Positions 1 through 5,830 of a stretch of DNA of 6,737 nucleotides are shown piece after piece (position 1 is the stretch's first letter; every line of letters starts with the position of its first letter). Both the position numbers and the translations under genes were made by a program. This DNA comes from Alkalinema sp. CAN_BIN05 (GTDB lineage Bacteria > Cyanobacteriota > Cyanobacteriia > Leptolyngbyales > Leptolyngbyaceae), in the NCBI GenBank assembly GCA_026786325.1, contig JAJAYH010000450.1:1-6737 (forward strand), given 5' to 3'. The notes under the pieces were generated by a model. That model made no database searches. It was not told the origin of the DNA and was given only the letters and a program-made list of their open reading frames with translations.

Positions 1-1246
1 ATACAACACCAATCTGCGATCGTAGACTAGATAATTGAAGATCTCGCACATCACAACCATCAATTCTGACGGCTCCTTCAGTCACATCATAAAAGCGAGG
101 AATTAAGTTAACGATCGTACTTTTACCAGAACCAGTCGTCCCTAATAAAGCGATTAATTCATTAGGTTTGGTCTCAAATGAAATGCCCTCAATGGCAAAT
201 GTTTCTGAGCCGGGATAACGAAATTGAACATTCTCAAAGGAAATTCGACCGATACAACCTTTCAAGGGAATGGCATTTTGACGATCTTTAATTTCGATCG
301 GTGTATCAATTACTTCATAAATTCGTTCGGCTGAAGCTGCGGCTTGAGCGATAACTGGAGCCGCAAAACCGATCAATAAGATTGGTTGTAAAATAAATAA
401 TAGATAAGTATTAAAAGCGACTAATTCACCAATTGTCGATCGCCTATTAATGACCTCAATCCCTGCATATCCAACAACGGCGAGGGTAATTAAATTACTC
501 AGGAAAAAGACGAATGGAAATGTATTCCGAATCGCTAATATCGTCCGCATATTGACATGAACCAGATCGCGATTAATCGCCTCATAACGGGCCATTTCTA
601 AAGATTCTCGTACAAAAGCTTTGACAATCCGCACACCAGAAATGTTTTCTTGCAAAACCCCATTGAGATCGCCTAGACGTTCTTGAACTAACCCAAATAC
701 TTTTTGATTTTTAATCAGGAAATTCGCCAGAATTAAGGCAGCTAGTGGCACAAGGGCCAAACTAATTAAGGCTAATCGCCAATTCATCAATAGTAAAATA
801 ACAGAGGTCGCTAGTAAGGTCACGATCGAACTAACGACCTGAACTAGACTAGTCCCGAGAAACAATCGAATTTGCTCCACATCGCTGGTAATCCTCGTCA
901 GAAGTTGGGAAGTCTGGGCACGATCGTGATAACTGAAACTAAGATTTTCAATTTTATCAAAGATTTTATTTCGCAGATCATAGGCAACTCCTTGGGATGC
1001 TTTTTCTGCCCAAAAACTCTGCCCAAAATTGAATAAGCCACGTCCTAGAGCGACTAATACCATTGCTCCAGCACTATATAGCACCACTTGAAGATTCTTT
1101 TGAGTAATTCCCCGATCGATAGCAAGGAGAAATAACTGCGGTGTAATGGCATTTGTAACTGTGAGTAGTAATAAGCTAATCACTGCCCCAGTGACAATGA
1201 GCCAGTAAGTCTGGAGATTTTGTAAAACACGATTTAGTGGTTGCAT
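1..1246 (-). CDS. ABC exporter, fused membrane and ATPase domains (partial, C-terminus outside window)
   Basis: This gene encodes a half-size ABC exporter (MsbA/BmrA-like) that would use ATP to move a substrate out across the cytoplasmic membrane as a dimer. The visible 415 codons read without a stop from an ATG at 1246. Residues about 15-310 form the six-helix membrane domain, including the typical stretch LLTRITSDVEQ (115-125) before a hydrophobic pair of helices (about 137-180). The ATPase domain starts near 335 with ISFENVQFRYP, where Y344 is the A-loop aromatic, followed by Walker A GTTGSGKST at 369-377. The sequence stops at QIGVV, just before the Q-loop, so Q-loop, ABC signature, Walker B and H-loop lie outside the window. 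Family members are usually 570-610 residues, so about 170 are missing. AGG lies 7 bases upstream of the ATG, which supports this start. Substrate cannot be told from the sequence; lipid or drug export are both possible. Confidence 0.93.
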   Translation of the reverse strand, partial: MQPLNRVLQNLQTYWLIVTGAVISLLLLTVTNAITPQLFLLAIDRGITQKNLQVVLYSAGAMVLVALGRGLFNFGQSFWAEKASQGVAYDLRNKIFDKIENLSFSYHDRAQTSQLLTRITSDVEQIRLFLGTSLVQVVSSIVTLLATSVILLLMNWRLALISLALVPLAALILANFLIKNQKVFGLVQERLGDLNGVLQENISGVRIVKAFVRESLEMARYEAINRDLVHVNMRTILAIRNTFPFVFFLSNLITLAVVGYAGIEVINRRSTIGELVAFNTYLLFILQPILLIGFAAPVIAQAAASAERIYEVIDTPIEIKDRQNAIPLKGCIGRISFENVQFRYPGSETFAIEGISFETKPNELIALLGTTGSGKSTIVNLIPRFYDVTEGAVRIDGCDVRDLQLSSLRSQIGVV

Positions 1247-1289
1247 AAATTACCTAGATATTGATAATTCTGATTCTCTTTAGAATGGC

Positions 1290-1295
1290 ATTATA
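1290..1295 (-). promoter_or_regulatory. Candidate -10 box of the ABC exporter gene
   Basis: On the minus strand this reads TATAAT, a perfect -10 hexamer, 43 bases upstream of the exporter ATG. No good -35 hexamer is found 16-18 bases further up, so the call rests on the -10 alone. Confidence 0.35.
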
Positions 1296-1362
1296 GATCT
1301 TTCGTCTGAGCGATCGAGATGTTTCATTATCTATATCTAAAACGGACAACCAGATTGAGACA

Positions 1363-1370
1363 GCGATCGC
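1363..1370. repeat. HIP1 octamer GCGATCGC
   Basis: Exact copy of the highly iterated palindrome of cyanobacteria, here in a spacer. Chance would give about 0.1 copies in a window of this size, and there are three. Confidence 0.9.
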
Positions 1371-1617
1371 CACAGATGTTTACTAATACTTTAAGGTGAG
1401 ATCTAGACATCTAAATATTATTTCTTTTAATACAATACTTAAGTCAGATGATCAGGCAAAGTTATGGTTAATACTAGAGAAGAAACCATGGTTCAATTTT
1501 TACTATCCAAGCTTATGCGGTGAAAAAAATGAAGACAAAATCAATGCAAATATCAGAGTTGAATCCGCGTGGAGTATTGATCTTGCTGCCGCTATCTCTT
1601 TTGACCTTTGACACAAA

Positions 1618-2307
1618 CTATTTTACAGTCCCATCACTAGTCCCGATCGCTTGCATAAACCAATTCCCAATTTCAACCCCCTCTTCTTGGTCCCAACGCT
1701 CCAGAGCCTCTTCCAGCACCGCCACCGTCAATCCCAGCATAATTCGCGAGTCCGATCGTTGCACATACCTCCCATCTACCAACCCAAACATCAACACCCG
1801 CAGCCCCACCACATCAATCACCCAATATTCCGAAACCCCAATCGCCTCATAAACCCGTTTCATTTCATCGAGATCACTCGCCAACGTCGTATCCGCAACC
1901 TCACCTACCAAATCCGGCACTCGCCATTGATCCAAATCAATTCGTCTTGTCTCACCCGCTTTCCAACGCGGCGCACCATCTCCCACATATAGCAACAGAT
2001 CCGGAGCCGCCGCCTGCAATCCCGGCTTCTCTAACAATCCCCCACTAAACGATCGTGCCTTCTGCCCCGAATGGACCATAAACCATAACGAAATCAGGAG
2101 AATAAACAAATCTTTGATTTCCGCGTGACTAACCCCTTCCCATCCCATATCCCGCACCAACAATAAATGACGATCGAAATACCATTGCAAGGTCTTCCCA
2201 GTTTCTCGATCGCGCCAAAATTCGTACTCCGCCCAGGTCATTGAAACCCACTGGGGCAAAGAATCCGACACTATTGGCTTTATGGGTCGATCGATCGCAA
2301 TGGTCAT
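1618..2307 (-). CDS. Uma2 family (DUF820) putative restriction-like endonuclease
   Basis: A 229-residue protein of the Uma2/DUF820 family, which is greatly expanded in cyanobacteria and has a PD-(D/E)XK nuclease fold. The biological substrate of the family is not established. The core pattern is intact: PDLLLYV with D103, PDLVGEV with D132 and E136, then DEMKRVYEAIGVSEYWVID with K150, Y153 and Y161-W162. D103, E136 and K150 are the likely metal and catalytic residues. The N-terminal 60 residues contain the usual MTWAEYEFWRD-type segment. The ATG at 2307 is preceded by GAGG with a 7-base gap, so the start is well supported. It lies downstream of the tRNA-Pro terminator and has no partner gene in an operon. 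It reads as an intact, not decayed, gene. Domestication, DNA repair or mobile-element ancestry have all been suggested for such genes; none can be decided here. Confidence 0.9.
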   Translation of the reverse strand: MTIAIDRPIKPIVSDSLPQWVSMTWAEYEFWRDRETGKTLQWYFDRHLLLVRDMGWEGVSHAEIKDLFILLISLWFMVHSGQKARSFSGGLLEKPGLQAAAPDLLLYVGDGAPRWKAGETRRIDLDQWRVPDLVGEVADTTLASDLDEMKRVYEAIGVSEYWVIDVVGLRVLMFGLVDGRYVQRSDSRIMLGLTVAVLEEALERWDQEEGVEIGNWFMQAIGTSDGTVK

Positions 2308-2374
2308 AAAATTACCTCAATCAAAAAGGAATCTCAGAGAGCAACGCATAGAACTCTTATTTCTAGAAACAACA

Positions 2375-2397
2375 AAAGCCAGTCATTGACTGGCTTT
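2375..2397 (-). terminator. Rho-independent terminator of tRNA-Pro
   Basis: An 11-bp perfect inverted repeat, AAAGCCAGTCA / TGACTGGCTTT around one base (in practice 9 bp with a 5-base loop), starts 7 bases after the tRNA 3' end. In the minus direction it runs into TTTTGTTGTTT. The T-rich tract lies only on that side, so it ends the tRNA transcript and separates it from the Uma2 gene. Confidence 0.85.
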
Positions 2398-2404
2398 CAT
2401 ATAA

Positions 2405-2478
2405 TCGGAGCGGCGGGATTTGAACCCACGACCTCTACTACCCCAAAGTAGCGCGCTACCAAGCTGCGCTACGCCCCG
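2405..2478 (-). tRNA. tRNA-Pro, anticodon GGG
   Basis: A complete 74-nt cloverleaf. The acceptor stem CGGGGCG pairs with CGCTCCG over 7 bp with one G-T wobble. The D arm contains the AGCTTGGTAGC pattern. The anticodon stem CTACT/AGTAG encloses loop TTGGGGT, so positions 34-36 are GGG (window 2442-2444), reading CCC and CCU proline codons. The T arm holds GGGTTCAAATCCC. The discriminator base is A at 2405, and CCA is not encoded, so it must be added after transcription. The gene has its own promoter and terminator and seems to be transcribed alone. Confidence 0.97.
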
Positions 2479-2525
2479 TTTTGCGTCCAAACTATCCCTT
2501 AACGAACCGCGTTGAGCGCTTAGGT

Positions 2526-2554
2526 AATATAACACTAACAACAGTGTGAGACAA
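2526..2554 (-). promoter_or_regulatory. Sigma70-type promoter of tRNA-Pro
   Basis: On the minus strand, TTGTCT (2549-2554) and TATATT (2526-2531) are separated by exactly 17 bases, a good sigma70 pair. The tRNA 5' end is 47 bases after the -10 box, leaving a leader of about 40 bases for RNase P to remove. The spacer contains an inverted repeat ACACT-N6-AGTGT, which could be an operator or could be chance. Confidence 0.6.
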
Positions 2555-2573
2555 GACTCTAAATACTAATATC

Positions 2574-2930
2574 TCATGGCCCAAGCTCCAACTCTGCCAG
2601 TGCAGCAACAAATGAGACAGCAGACGGCCATTCACCCTCGCAGCGTCGTCCGTCATGAAGAATAAATCGCAGCGCATAGTTACTGGAGTAGCCCTCGACT
2701 TCCATCCAAAGGTCATCACAGTCCAACTCACAAGACAGGGTTTCCCCATCCATCAGTGAATCAGCCATCATCGCCATCGTCCCACCGAGTTCCAATGCCA
2801 AACGGCGGAATGACATGAACTCAGCACGATTCAGCTCGATCGCCCAGTCAGGAGTTCCAACCAACGCCACATAGTCCACCGCCAAAGGATTCCAACCTAG
2901 TCGAAATTCAGGTTCAATCTGCAACTCCAT
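2574..2930 (-). CDS. DUF1818 family protein, function unknown
   Basis: A 118-residue soluble protein of the DUF1818 family, found mainly in cyanobacteria and photosynthetic relatives and without a known function. Recognisable family pattern: FRLGWNP (9-15), LVGTPDWAIELNRAEF (23-38), the helix with LGGTMAMMADSLMD (48-61), then LWMEVEGY (74-81), YALRFILHDGRRCEGEW (85-101) and a short C-terminal helix. There is no signal peptide, membrane segment or catalytic motif. The protein is acidic. The ATG follows the upstream gene's TAG by 2 bases, and GGAG at the end of that gene sits 5 bases before the ATG, so the two are co-transcribed and probably translationally coupled. Family assignment comes from remembered sequence pattern and length, which match the family size of about 115-125 residues. 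Confidence 0.85.
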   Translation of the reverse strand: MELQIEPEFRLGWNPLAVDYVALVGTPDWAIELNRAEFMSFRRLALELGGTMAMMADSLMDGETLSCELDCDDLWMEVEGYSSNYALRFILHDGRRCEGEWPSAVSFVAALAELELGP

Positions 2931-2932
2931 CC

Positions 2933-3496
2933 CTACTCCACCTCATCCCAAAGCCGCTTAAGTTGATACCGCCATGCCTCAACAGTGCCCTTTTGTGACG
3001 CACTATCTGAATCCAAATTTCCCATTACCCCTTCAGAATAAAATCGTTCTAACGTTTGCATCGTCGCCTCTAAAGACTGACCTTGAAGTTTCGCTGCTTT
3101 GATGATTTGGCGAATTTGCTTCTCAATATGACGATTGAACACGCCATCCAAACCCTGCTTAAAAATGGCCACCAACCGCTGGACCGCCATTGTGCAATCC
3201 TCCGTCGTCAAGCCCTCACAGCCATGGTGAAATACCGACCATAACAAGCCCTGATGTACCGCATAGCGAGCTTCTTGAGTCTCGTCAAAATTTGCCTCTA
3301 GAAACTCCTCTAAGAATGCCATCGCGTCACTAATGGGACCGATCGGCACCAGCATTCTCAGCCAACTTTGATCATCTGACAACAGCACCAATAATCGAAA
3401 ACCTTCCTGTTCAATTTGATACGAACCCGGAGCCAAGGTCTTGACGGAATCTCCAAACATATTCGCCAATAGATTCGGAATCTCATTCGGGTTCAT
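2933..3496 (-). CDS. Conserved cyanobacterial protein of unknown function
   Basis: A 187-residue soluble protein that I do not recognise by name. The N-terminal half (about 5-115) has an alpha/beta layout: helix, strands SYQIEQEGFRLLVLL and WLRMLVPIG, then helices including FLEEFLEANFDETQEARYAVHQGLLW. This resembles the small CesT/YbjN chaperone-like fold, but that is a guess from pattern only. The C-terminal half is helical and basic in its middle (HIEKQIRQIIKAAKLQGQ, 123-140), followed by LEATMQTLERFYSEGVMG (142-159) and a tail ending WRYQLKRLWDEVE. It is first in a two-gene unit with the DUF1818 gene. The ATG lacks a clear Shine-Dalgarno sequence, but MNPNEIPNLLANMFG begins the domain naturally. 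No signal peptide or membrane segment is seen. Confidence 0.8.
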   Translation of the reverse strand: MNPNEIPNLLANMFGDSVKTLAPGSYQIEQEGFRLLVLLSDDQSWLRMLVPIGPISDAMAFLEEFLEANFDETQEARYAVHQGLLWSVFHHGCEGLTTEDCTMAVQRLVAIFKQGLDGVFNRHIEKQIRQIIKAAKLQGQSLEATMQTLERFYSEGVMGNLDSDSASQKGTVEAWRYQLKRLWDEVE

Positions 3497-3519
3497 AATT
3501 CGGGGCTGGAAGCAACACC

Positions 3520-3535
3520 CTCTAGAATACTAGAG
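3520..3535. repeat. Small inverted repeat in the leader of the minus operon
   Basis: CTCTAG-AATA-CTAGAG, a perfect 6-bp inverted repeat with a 4-base loop, 23 bases upstream of the ATG of the 187-residue gene. In the transcript it would form a small hairpin in the leader. No T-run follows close by on either strand, so it is not an obvious terminator. Confidence 0.5.
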
Positions 3536-3573
3536 ATGAGGAACGTCTATCGCACCCACCCATCAAAATGGTC

Positions 3574-3581
3574 AGTATAAT
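3574..3581. promoter_or_regulatory. Overlapping divergent -10 boxes for phoH and the DUF1818 operon
   Basis: TATAAT on the plus strand (3576-3581) and TATACT on the minus strand (3574-3579) overlap by four bases in the 159-base divergent spacer. They would give leaders of about 68 bases for phoH and about 70 bases for the minus operon. Neither has a convincing -35 hexamer at 16-18 bases, so both may depend on an activator or an alternative sigma factor, or be false. Confidence 0.4.
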
Positions 3582-3587
3582 GGCATA

Positions 3588-3615
3588 AGCATAGTCCTGA
3601 AATAATGACTATGCT
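3588..3615. promoter_or_regulatory. 9-bp inverted repeat, hairpin or operator upstream of phoH
   Basis: AGCATAGTC (3588-3596) and GACTATGCT (3607-3615) are perfect inverted repeats with a 10-base loop. If the TATAAT at 3576-3581 is used, transcription of phoH starts at about the first base of the repeat, so the mRNA would begin with this hairpin. As DNA it would overlap the phoH start site and the -35 zone of the divergent minus promoter. No T-run follows, which argues against a terminator. Confidence 0.55.
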
Positions 3616-3655
3616 CTATAGTTCGATATAGCTTCAATAATATGGCCCCTAATCT

Positions 3656-4987
3656 ATGCGTAAATCGTTCGTTCTAGATACCAACGTCCTGCTTCATGAC
3701 CCCGCTGCAATGATGAAGTTTGAAGGCCAGGATGTGATTTTACCTATCACCGTGATTGAAGAACTCGATCGGTTTAAAAAGCAACCCGAAATGACCGGAC
3801 GCAATGCTCGTCAAGTTTCCCGAACATTGGACCAACTACGTCAAACCAGTCGCCTGACCGATGGCGTAGACTTACCCCACGGTGGCACCTTACGAGTTGT
3901 ACTTTGTCATCGGGAAACCCTGAAAGAATTACCTGCTGAACTCGATCGTGATTACGGCGATAATGCAATTTTGGCCGTGGCACTAGAGCTACAGCGGCGC
4001 TGCGATTGCAAAGTGGTGATGGTGAGCAAAGACACCAACTTGCGAATCAAAGCCGATGCGTTGGGCTTGGATGCGGAGGATTATGAAACCGATAAGGTTG
4101 ATTTTTCGGATTTATATACGGGCACGGCTGAAATCTTAGTTGAAGCAGAGGCGATCGATCGGTTATTTAAAACAGGCGCGACAGAACTAGATTTAAACAA
4201 ATATTCATTTCTACCTAATGAAGCTATTACCCTAATTAATCAATCCAACCCCAGCCACACCGCTCTGGGTATCGTCGAAGCCAGCGGGAAAATCATCCCC
4301 CTCACCAAACTCCCTTATGGCGGAGTTTCGCGAATTCAACCCCGTAACCGAGAGCAGCAGTTTGCTCTTGATTTATTACTGCGCGATGACATTCAATTGG
4401 TTACACTAGTCGGCAAAGCGGGCACCGGAAAAACATTGTTAGCGATCGCGGCGGGCTTACAAAAAGTGGCTGATGAGCATCTTTACAGTCGTCTTTTGAT
4501 CTCGCGACCAGTAATTCCTATGGGCAAAGATCTCGGCTATCTTCCCGGTGATCTAAACGACAAACTTACGCCTTGGATGCAGCCGTTATACGACAATTTT
4601 GATTTGATTTTTGGCACCACAGATTCTCGTAACAAACCACTGCATTGGCGACGCGGCCATGAAGAACTAATTGAACATGGTCTATTACAAATTGAACCCC
4701 TTACCTACATTCGAGGCCGAACATTACCCCAACAGTTCTTTGTCGTAGATGAAGCTCAGAACCTAACACCCCACGAAGTTAAGACAATTTTGACGCGTGC
4801 GGGCGAAGGGACAAAGATTATTCTAACGGGCGATCCAGAACAAATTGACAATCCTTACGTAGATGCATCTAGCAATGGACTAACCTACGCTGTTGAACGG
4901 TTCAAACATGAATCGATCGCCGCCCATATCACCCTATCTAGAGGAGAGCGATCGCCCCTAGCTGAACGTGCAACTAAGGTTTTGTAA
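3656..4987 (+). CDS. phoH: PIN domain-PhoH ATPase fusion (PhoH2-type RNA-processing protein)
   Basis: A 443-residue cytoplasmic protein joining a PIN ribonuclease domain to a PhoH P-loop ATPase. Proteins of this layout (PhoH2, B. subtilis YlaK-like) are reported to unwind and cleave RNA with ATP. The PIN domain (about 1-145) keeps its acidic site: D8 in FVLDTNVLLHDP, E35, D102 in GDNAIL and D126 in SKDTNLR. A linker of about 80 residues leads to the ATPase: IQPRNREQQFALDLLL (227-242), Walker A GKAGTGKT (253-260), Walker B FFVVDEAQNL (361-370) and the TGDPEQID segment (391-398). The C-terminus SRGERSPLAERATKVL carries the arginines expected in this family. An in-frame TAA lies 6 bases before the ATG, so this start is fixed. 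No Shine-Dalgarno sequence is visible, as is common in cyanobacteria. It is transcribed alone, divergent from the DUF1818 operon and convergent with lspA. The symbol follows family usage. Confidence 0.95.
   Translation: MRKSFVLDTNVLLHDPAAMMKFEGQDVILPITVIEELDRFKKQPEMTGRNARQVSRTLDQLRQTSRLTDGVDLPHGGTLRVVLCHRETLKELPAELDRDYGDNAILAVALELQRRCDCKVVMVSKDTNLRIKADALGLDAEDYETDKVDFSDLYTGTAEILVEAEAIDRLFKTGATELDLNKYSFLPNEAITLINQSNPSHTALGIVEASGKIIPLTKLPYGGVSRIQPRNREQQFALDLLLRDDIQLVTLVGKAGTGKTLLAIAAGLQKVADEHLYSRLLISRPVIPMGKDLGYLPGDLNDKLTPWMQPLYDNFDLIFGTTDSRNKPLHWRRGHEELIEHGLLQIEPLTYIRGRTLPQQFFVVDEAQNLTPHEVKTILTRAGEGTKIILTGDPEQIDNPYVDASSNGLTYAVERFKHESIAAHITLSRGERSPLAERATKVL
4442..4449. repeat. HIP1 octamer GCGATCGC
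   Basis: Exact HIP1 site inside phoH, directly after the Walker A codons. Confidence 0.9.
4948..4955. repeat. HIP1 octamer GCGATCGC
   Basis: Exact HIP1 site near the 3' end of phoH. Confidence 0.9.
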
Positions 4988-4988
4988 T

Positions 4989-5030
4989 ATGCTGATTTGA
5001 ATGTACTGATTTGAATATGCTGATTTGAAT
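4989..5030. repeat. Threefold 14-bp tandem repeat
   Basis: Three head-to-tail copies of ATGCTGATTTGAAT begin one base after the phoH stop codon. Copies one (4989-5002) and three (5017-5030) are identical; copy two (5003-5016) differs at two bases (GTACTG for ATGCTG). The unit is twice seven bases. It is not in a coding frame and has no spacers, so it is not a CRISPR. Confidence 0.95.
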
Positions 5031-5085
5031 GATATTTAGTCGATCGCTTAGAAACGGTTGAAAAGATCTTTCGTTTGTATCAAAA

Positions 5086-5174
5086 GACCCGATCCCCCTA
5101 AATCCCCCTTAAAAAGGGGGACTAAGAATTGAATTCTAGTTCCCCCTTTTCAAGGGGGCTAGGGGGATCGGGTC
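5086..5174. mobile_element. 89-bp GC-run palindrome, MITE-like or REP-like repeat
   Basis: The ends GACCCGATCCCCCTA (5086-5100) and TAGGGGGATCGGGTC (5160-5174) are perfect 15-bp inverted repeats. The arms stay complementary almost to the centre at about 5131, with only a few mismatches and single-base gaps. Each arm also folds on itself: CCCCCTT-AAA-AAGGGGG (5104-5120) and CCCCCTT-TTC-AAGGGGG (5142-5158). The DNA could therefore form a long hairpin or a cruciform with side hairpins. It has no coding capacity. Similar C5/G5 palindromes are scattered through spacers of many cyanobacteria, so a mobilised non-autonomous repeat is likely, but no clear target-site duplication flanks it. It sits between the convergent phoH and lspA genes and might help end both transcripts, although no T-run follows the stem. 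Confidence 0.75.
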
Positions 5175-5208
5175 AATGCTTACCACCCTGAACTTTTCAA
5201 ACACACTC

Positions 5209-5673
5209 TTAGTCCGATCGCTTGAATGTCGCAATCAATAAACAAACAATTCCAATATTAATAAACACATCAGCAACATTAAAAATTGCAAAATTGATCA
5301 GCTTTACATCAATAAAATCAATTACATGACCAAAGGCAAACCGATCGATACCATTGCCAAACGCTCCACTCAAAATCAACCCATAGCCCACCTGTTCCCA
5401 CCGGGTAAACCTTGGACCCCAAATCGCCCCGATCGCTAAGCCTAAGCTCACAATTAGCGATAACCACCGCAACCAAATCGCCCCACTAAAAATGCTAAAT
5501 GCCGCCCCAGTATTCACAACATAAGTCCAATTCAATACCCCCGATATCACTGGGACCGATTGCTGCAATGTAAATGTCTGTAATATCCAAAGCTTCGTCA
5601 CCCGATCGAGAATCAACCCCGCACTCGCCGCAATCCAAAACCCACGATTCTTAATCCCTGAAACTTTTTTCAC
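5209..5673 (-). CDS. lspA: Lipoprotein signal peptidase (signal peptidase II)
   Basis: A 154-residue inner-membrane aspartic protease that cuts the signal peptide from prolipoproteins after lipid is attached to the conserved cysteine. All family blocks are present: LDRVTK (22-27), VVNTGAAFS (52-60), SGAFGNGIDR (102-111) with catalytic D110, VIDFID (117-122), and FNVADVFI (131-138) with catalytic D135. Four membrane helices are expected near 11-31, 67-86, 94-110 and 128-149. The usual GGA before GNxxDR is SGA here, a mild change. The start is GTG at 5673, preceded by GGAG with an 8-base gap; no ATG fits better. Length is at the short end of the usual 150-170. The C-terminus ends soon after the last helix (TFKRSD), and its TAA lies in a sequence that may belong to a flanking repeat. 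The gene appears to be transcribed alone. Confidence 0.96.
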   Translation of the reverse strand: MKKVSGIKNRGFWIAASAGLILDRVTKLWILQTFTLQQSVPVISGVLNWTYVVNTGAAFSIFSGAIWLRWLSLIVSLGLAIGAIWGPRFTRWEQVGYGLILSGAFGNGIDRFAFGHVIDFIDVKLINFAIFNVADVFINIGIVCLLIATFKRSD

Positions 5674-5689
5674 AAAAACTACTCCACCG

Positions 5690-5724
5690 ATTCAAAATTC
5701 AACATTCACAATTAATAATTAACC
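5690..5724. repeat. Five degenerate heptamer repeats upstream of lspA
   Basis: ATTCAAA, ATTCAAC, ATTCACA, ATTAATA and ATTAACC follow one another without a gap, sharing ATTNANN. Heptamer tandem repeats (STRR sequences) are known from filamentous cyanobacteria. The block lies just upstream of the lspA Shine-Dalgarno sequence, so it would be in the lspA leader if the promoter at 5749-5776 is right. Confidence 0.65.
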
Positions 5725-5748
5725 TAAAACAGAAATCGATAGTGGCCT

Positions 5749-5776
5749 TATATAAAGGATAGATAAACTAATCCAA
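5749..5776 (-). promoter_or_regulatory. Candidate promoter of lspA
   Basis: On the minus strand TTGGAT (5771-5776) and TATATA (5749-5754) lie 16 bases apart, with lspA starting 75 bases after the -10 box. The -35 match is weak and the region is AT-rich, so a chance match is possible. Confidence 0.3.
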
Positions 5777-5830
5777 CCCTAGAAGCCCCATAGGATAAAG
5801 CTTTCAGAGCTACTAATTATTCCTCATCTT

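Larger units (their letters stand above)
1247..1617. other. Intergenic spacer, no supported gene
   Basis: This AT-rich spacer separates the exporter start from the Uma2 stop codon. It holds the exporter promoter candidate, one HIP1 site and a 10-bp palindrome AACCATGGTT at 1484-1493. Reading frames on the plus strand exist here, but they show no recognisable family, no Shine-Dalgarno sequence and no hydrophobic or domain pattern. No terminator hairpin with a T-run was found after the Uma2 gene. I see nothing else that can be named. Confidence 0.6.

Noticed and set aside
1484..1493. AACCATGGTT palindrome with an ATG in its centre
   Set aside because: The frame from that ATG ends after 11 codons and no neighbouring promoter elements support an operator.
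1396..1611. 71-codon plus-strand frame with a GTG start in the spacer
   Set aside because: No ribosome site, no recognisable family and AT-rich composition like the surrounding non-coding DNA.
1520..1992. Two plus-strand frames (1520-1852 and 1651-1992) opposite the Uma2 gene
   Set aside because: Both lie antisense to a well-supported Uma2 gene; their proline, serine and histidine-rich products are what the complementary strand of that gene would give.
2308..2374. A separate promoter for the Uma2 gene
   Set aside because: Only weak hexamers (TTGTTG and TTCTAT, 16 bases apart) overlapping the tRNA terminator were found, which is not enough to support a call.
2492..2749. 85-codon minus-strand frame
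   Set aside because: It overlaps the DUF1818 gene in another frame and has no family pattern.
3642..3658. Earlier ATG upstream of phoH
   Set aside because: It is out of frame with phoH, and an in-frame TAA six bases before the ATG at 3656 blocks any longer product.
3774..3983. 69-codon minus-strand frame
   Set aside because: Antisense to the PIN domain of phoH, with no domain pattern of its own.
4989..5030. CRISPR-like array
   Set aside because: The 14-bp units abut with no spacers and there are no cas genes.
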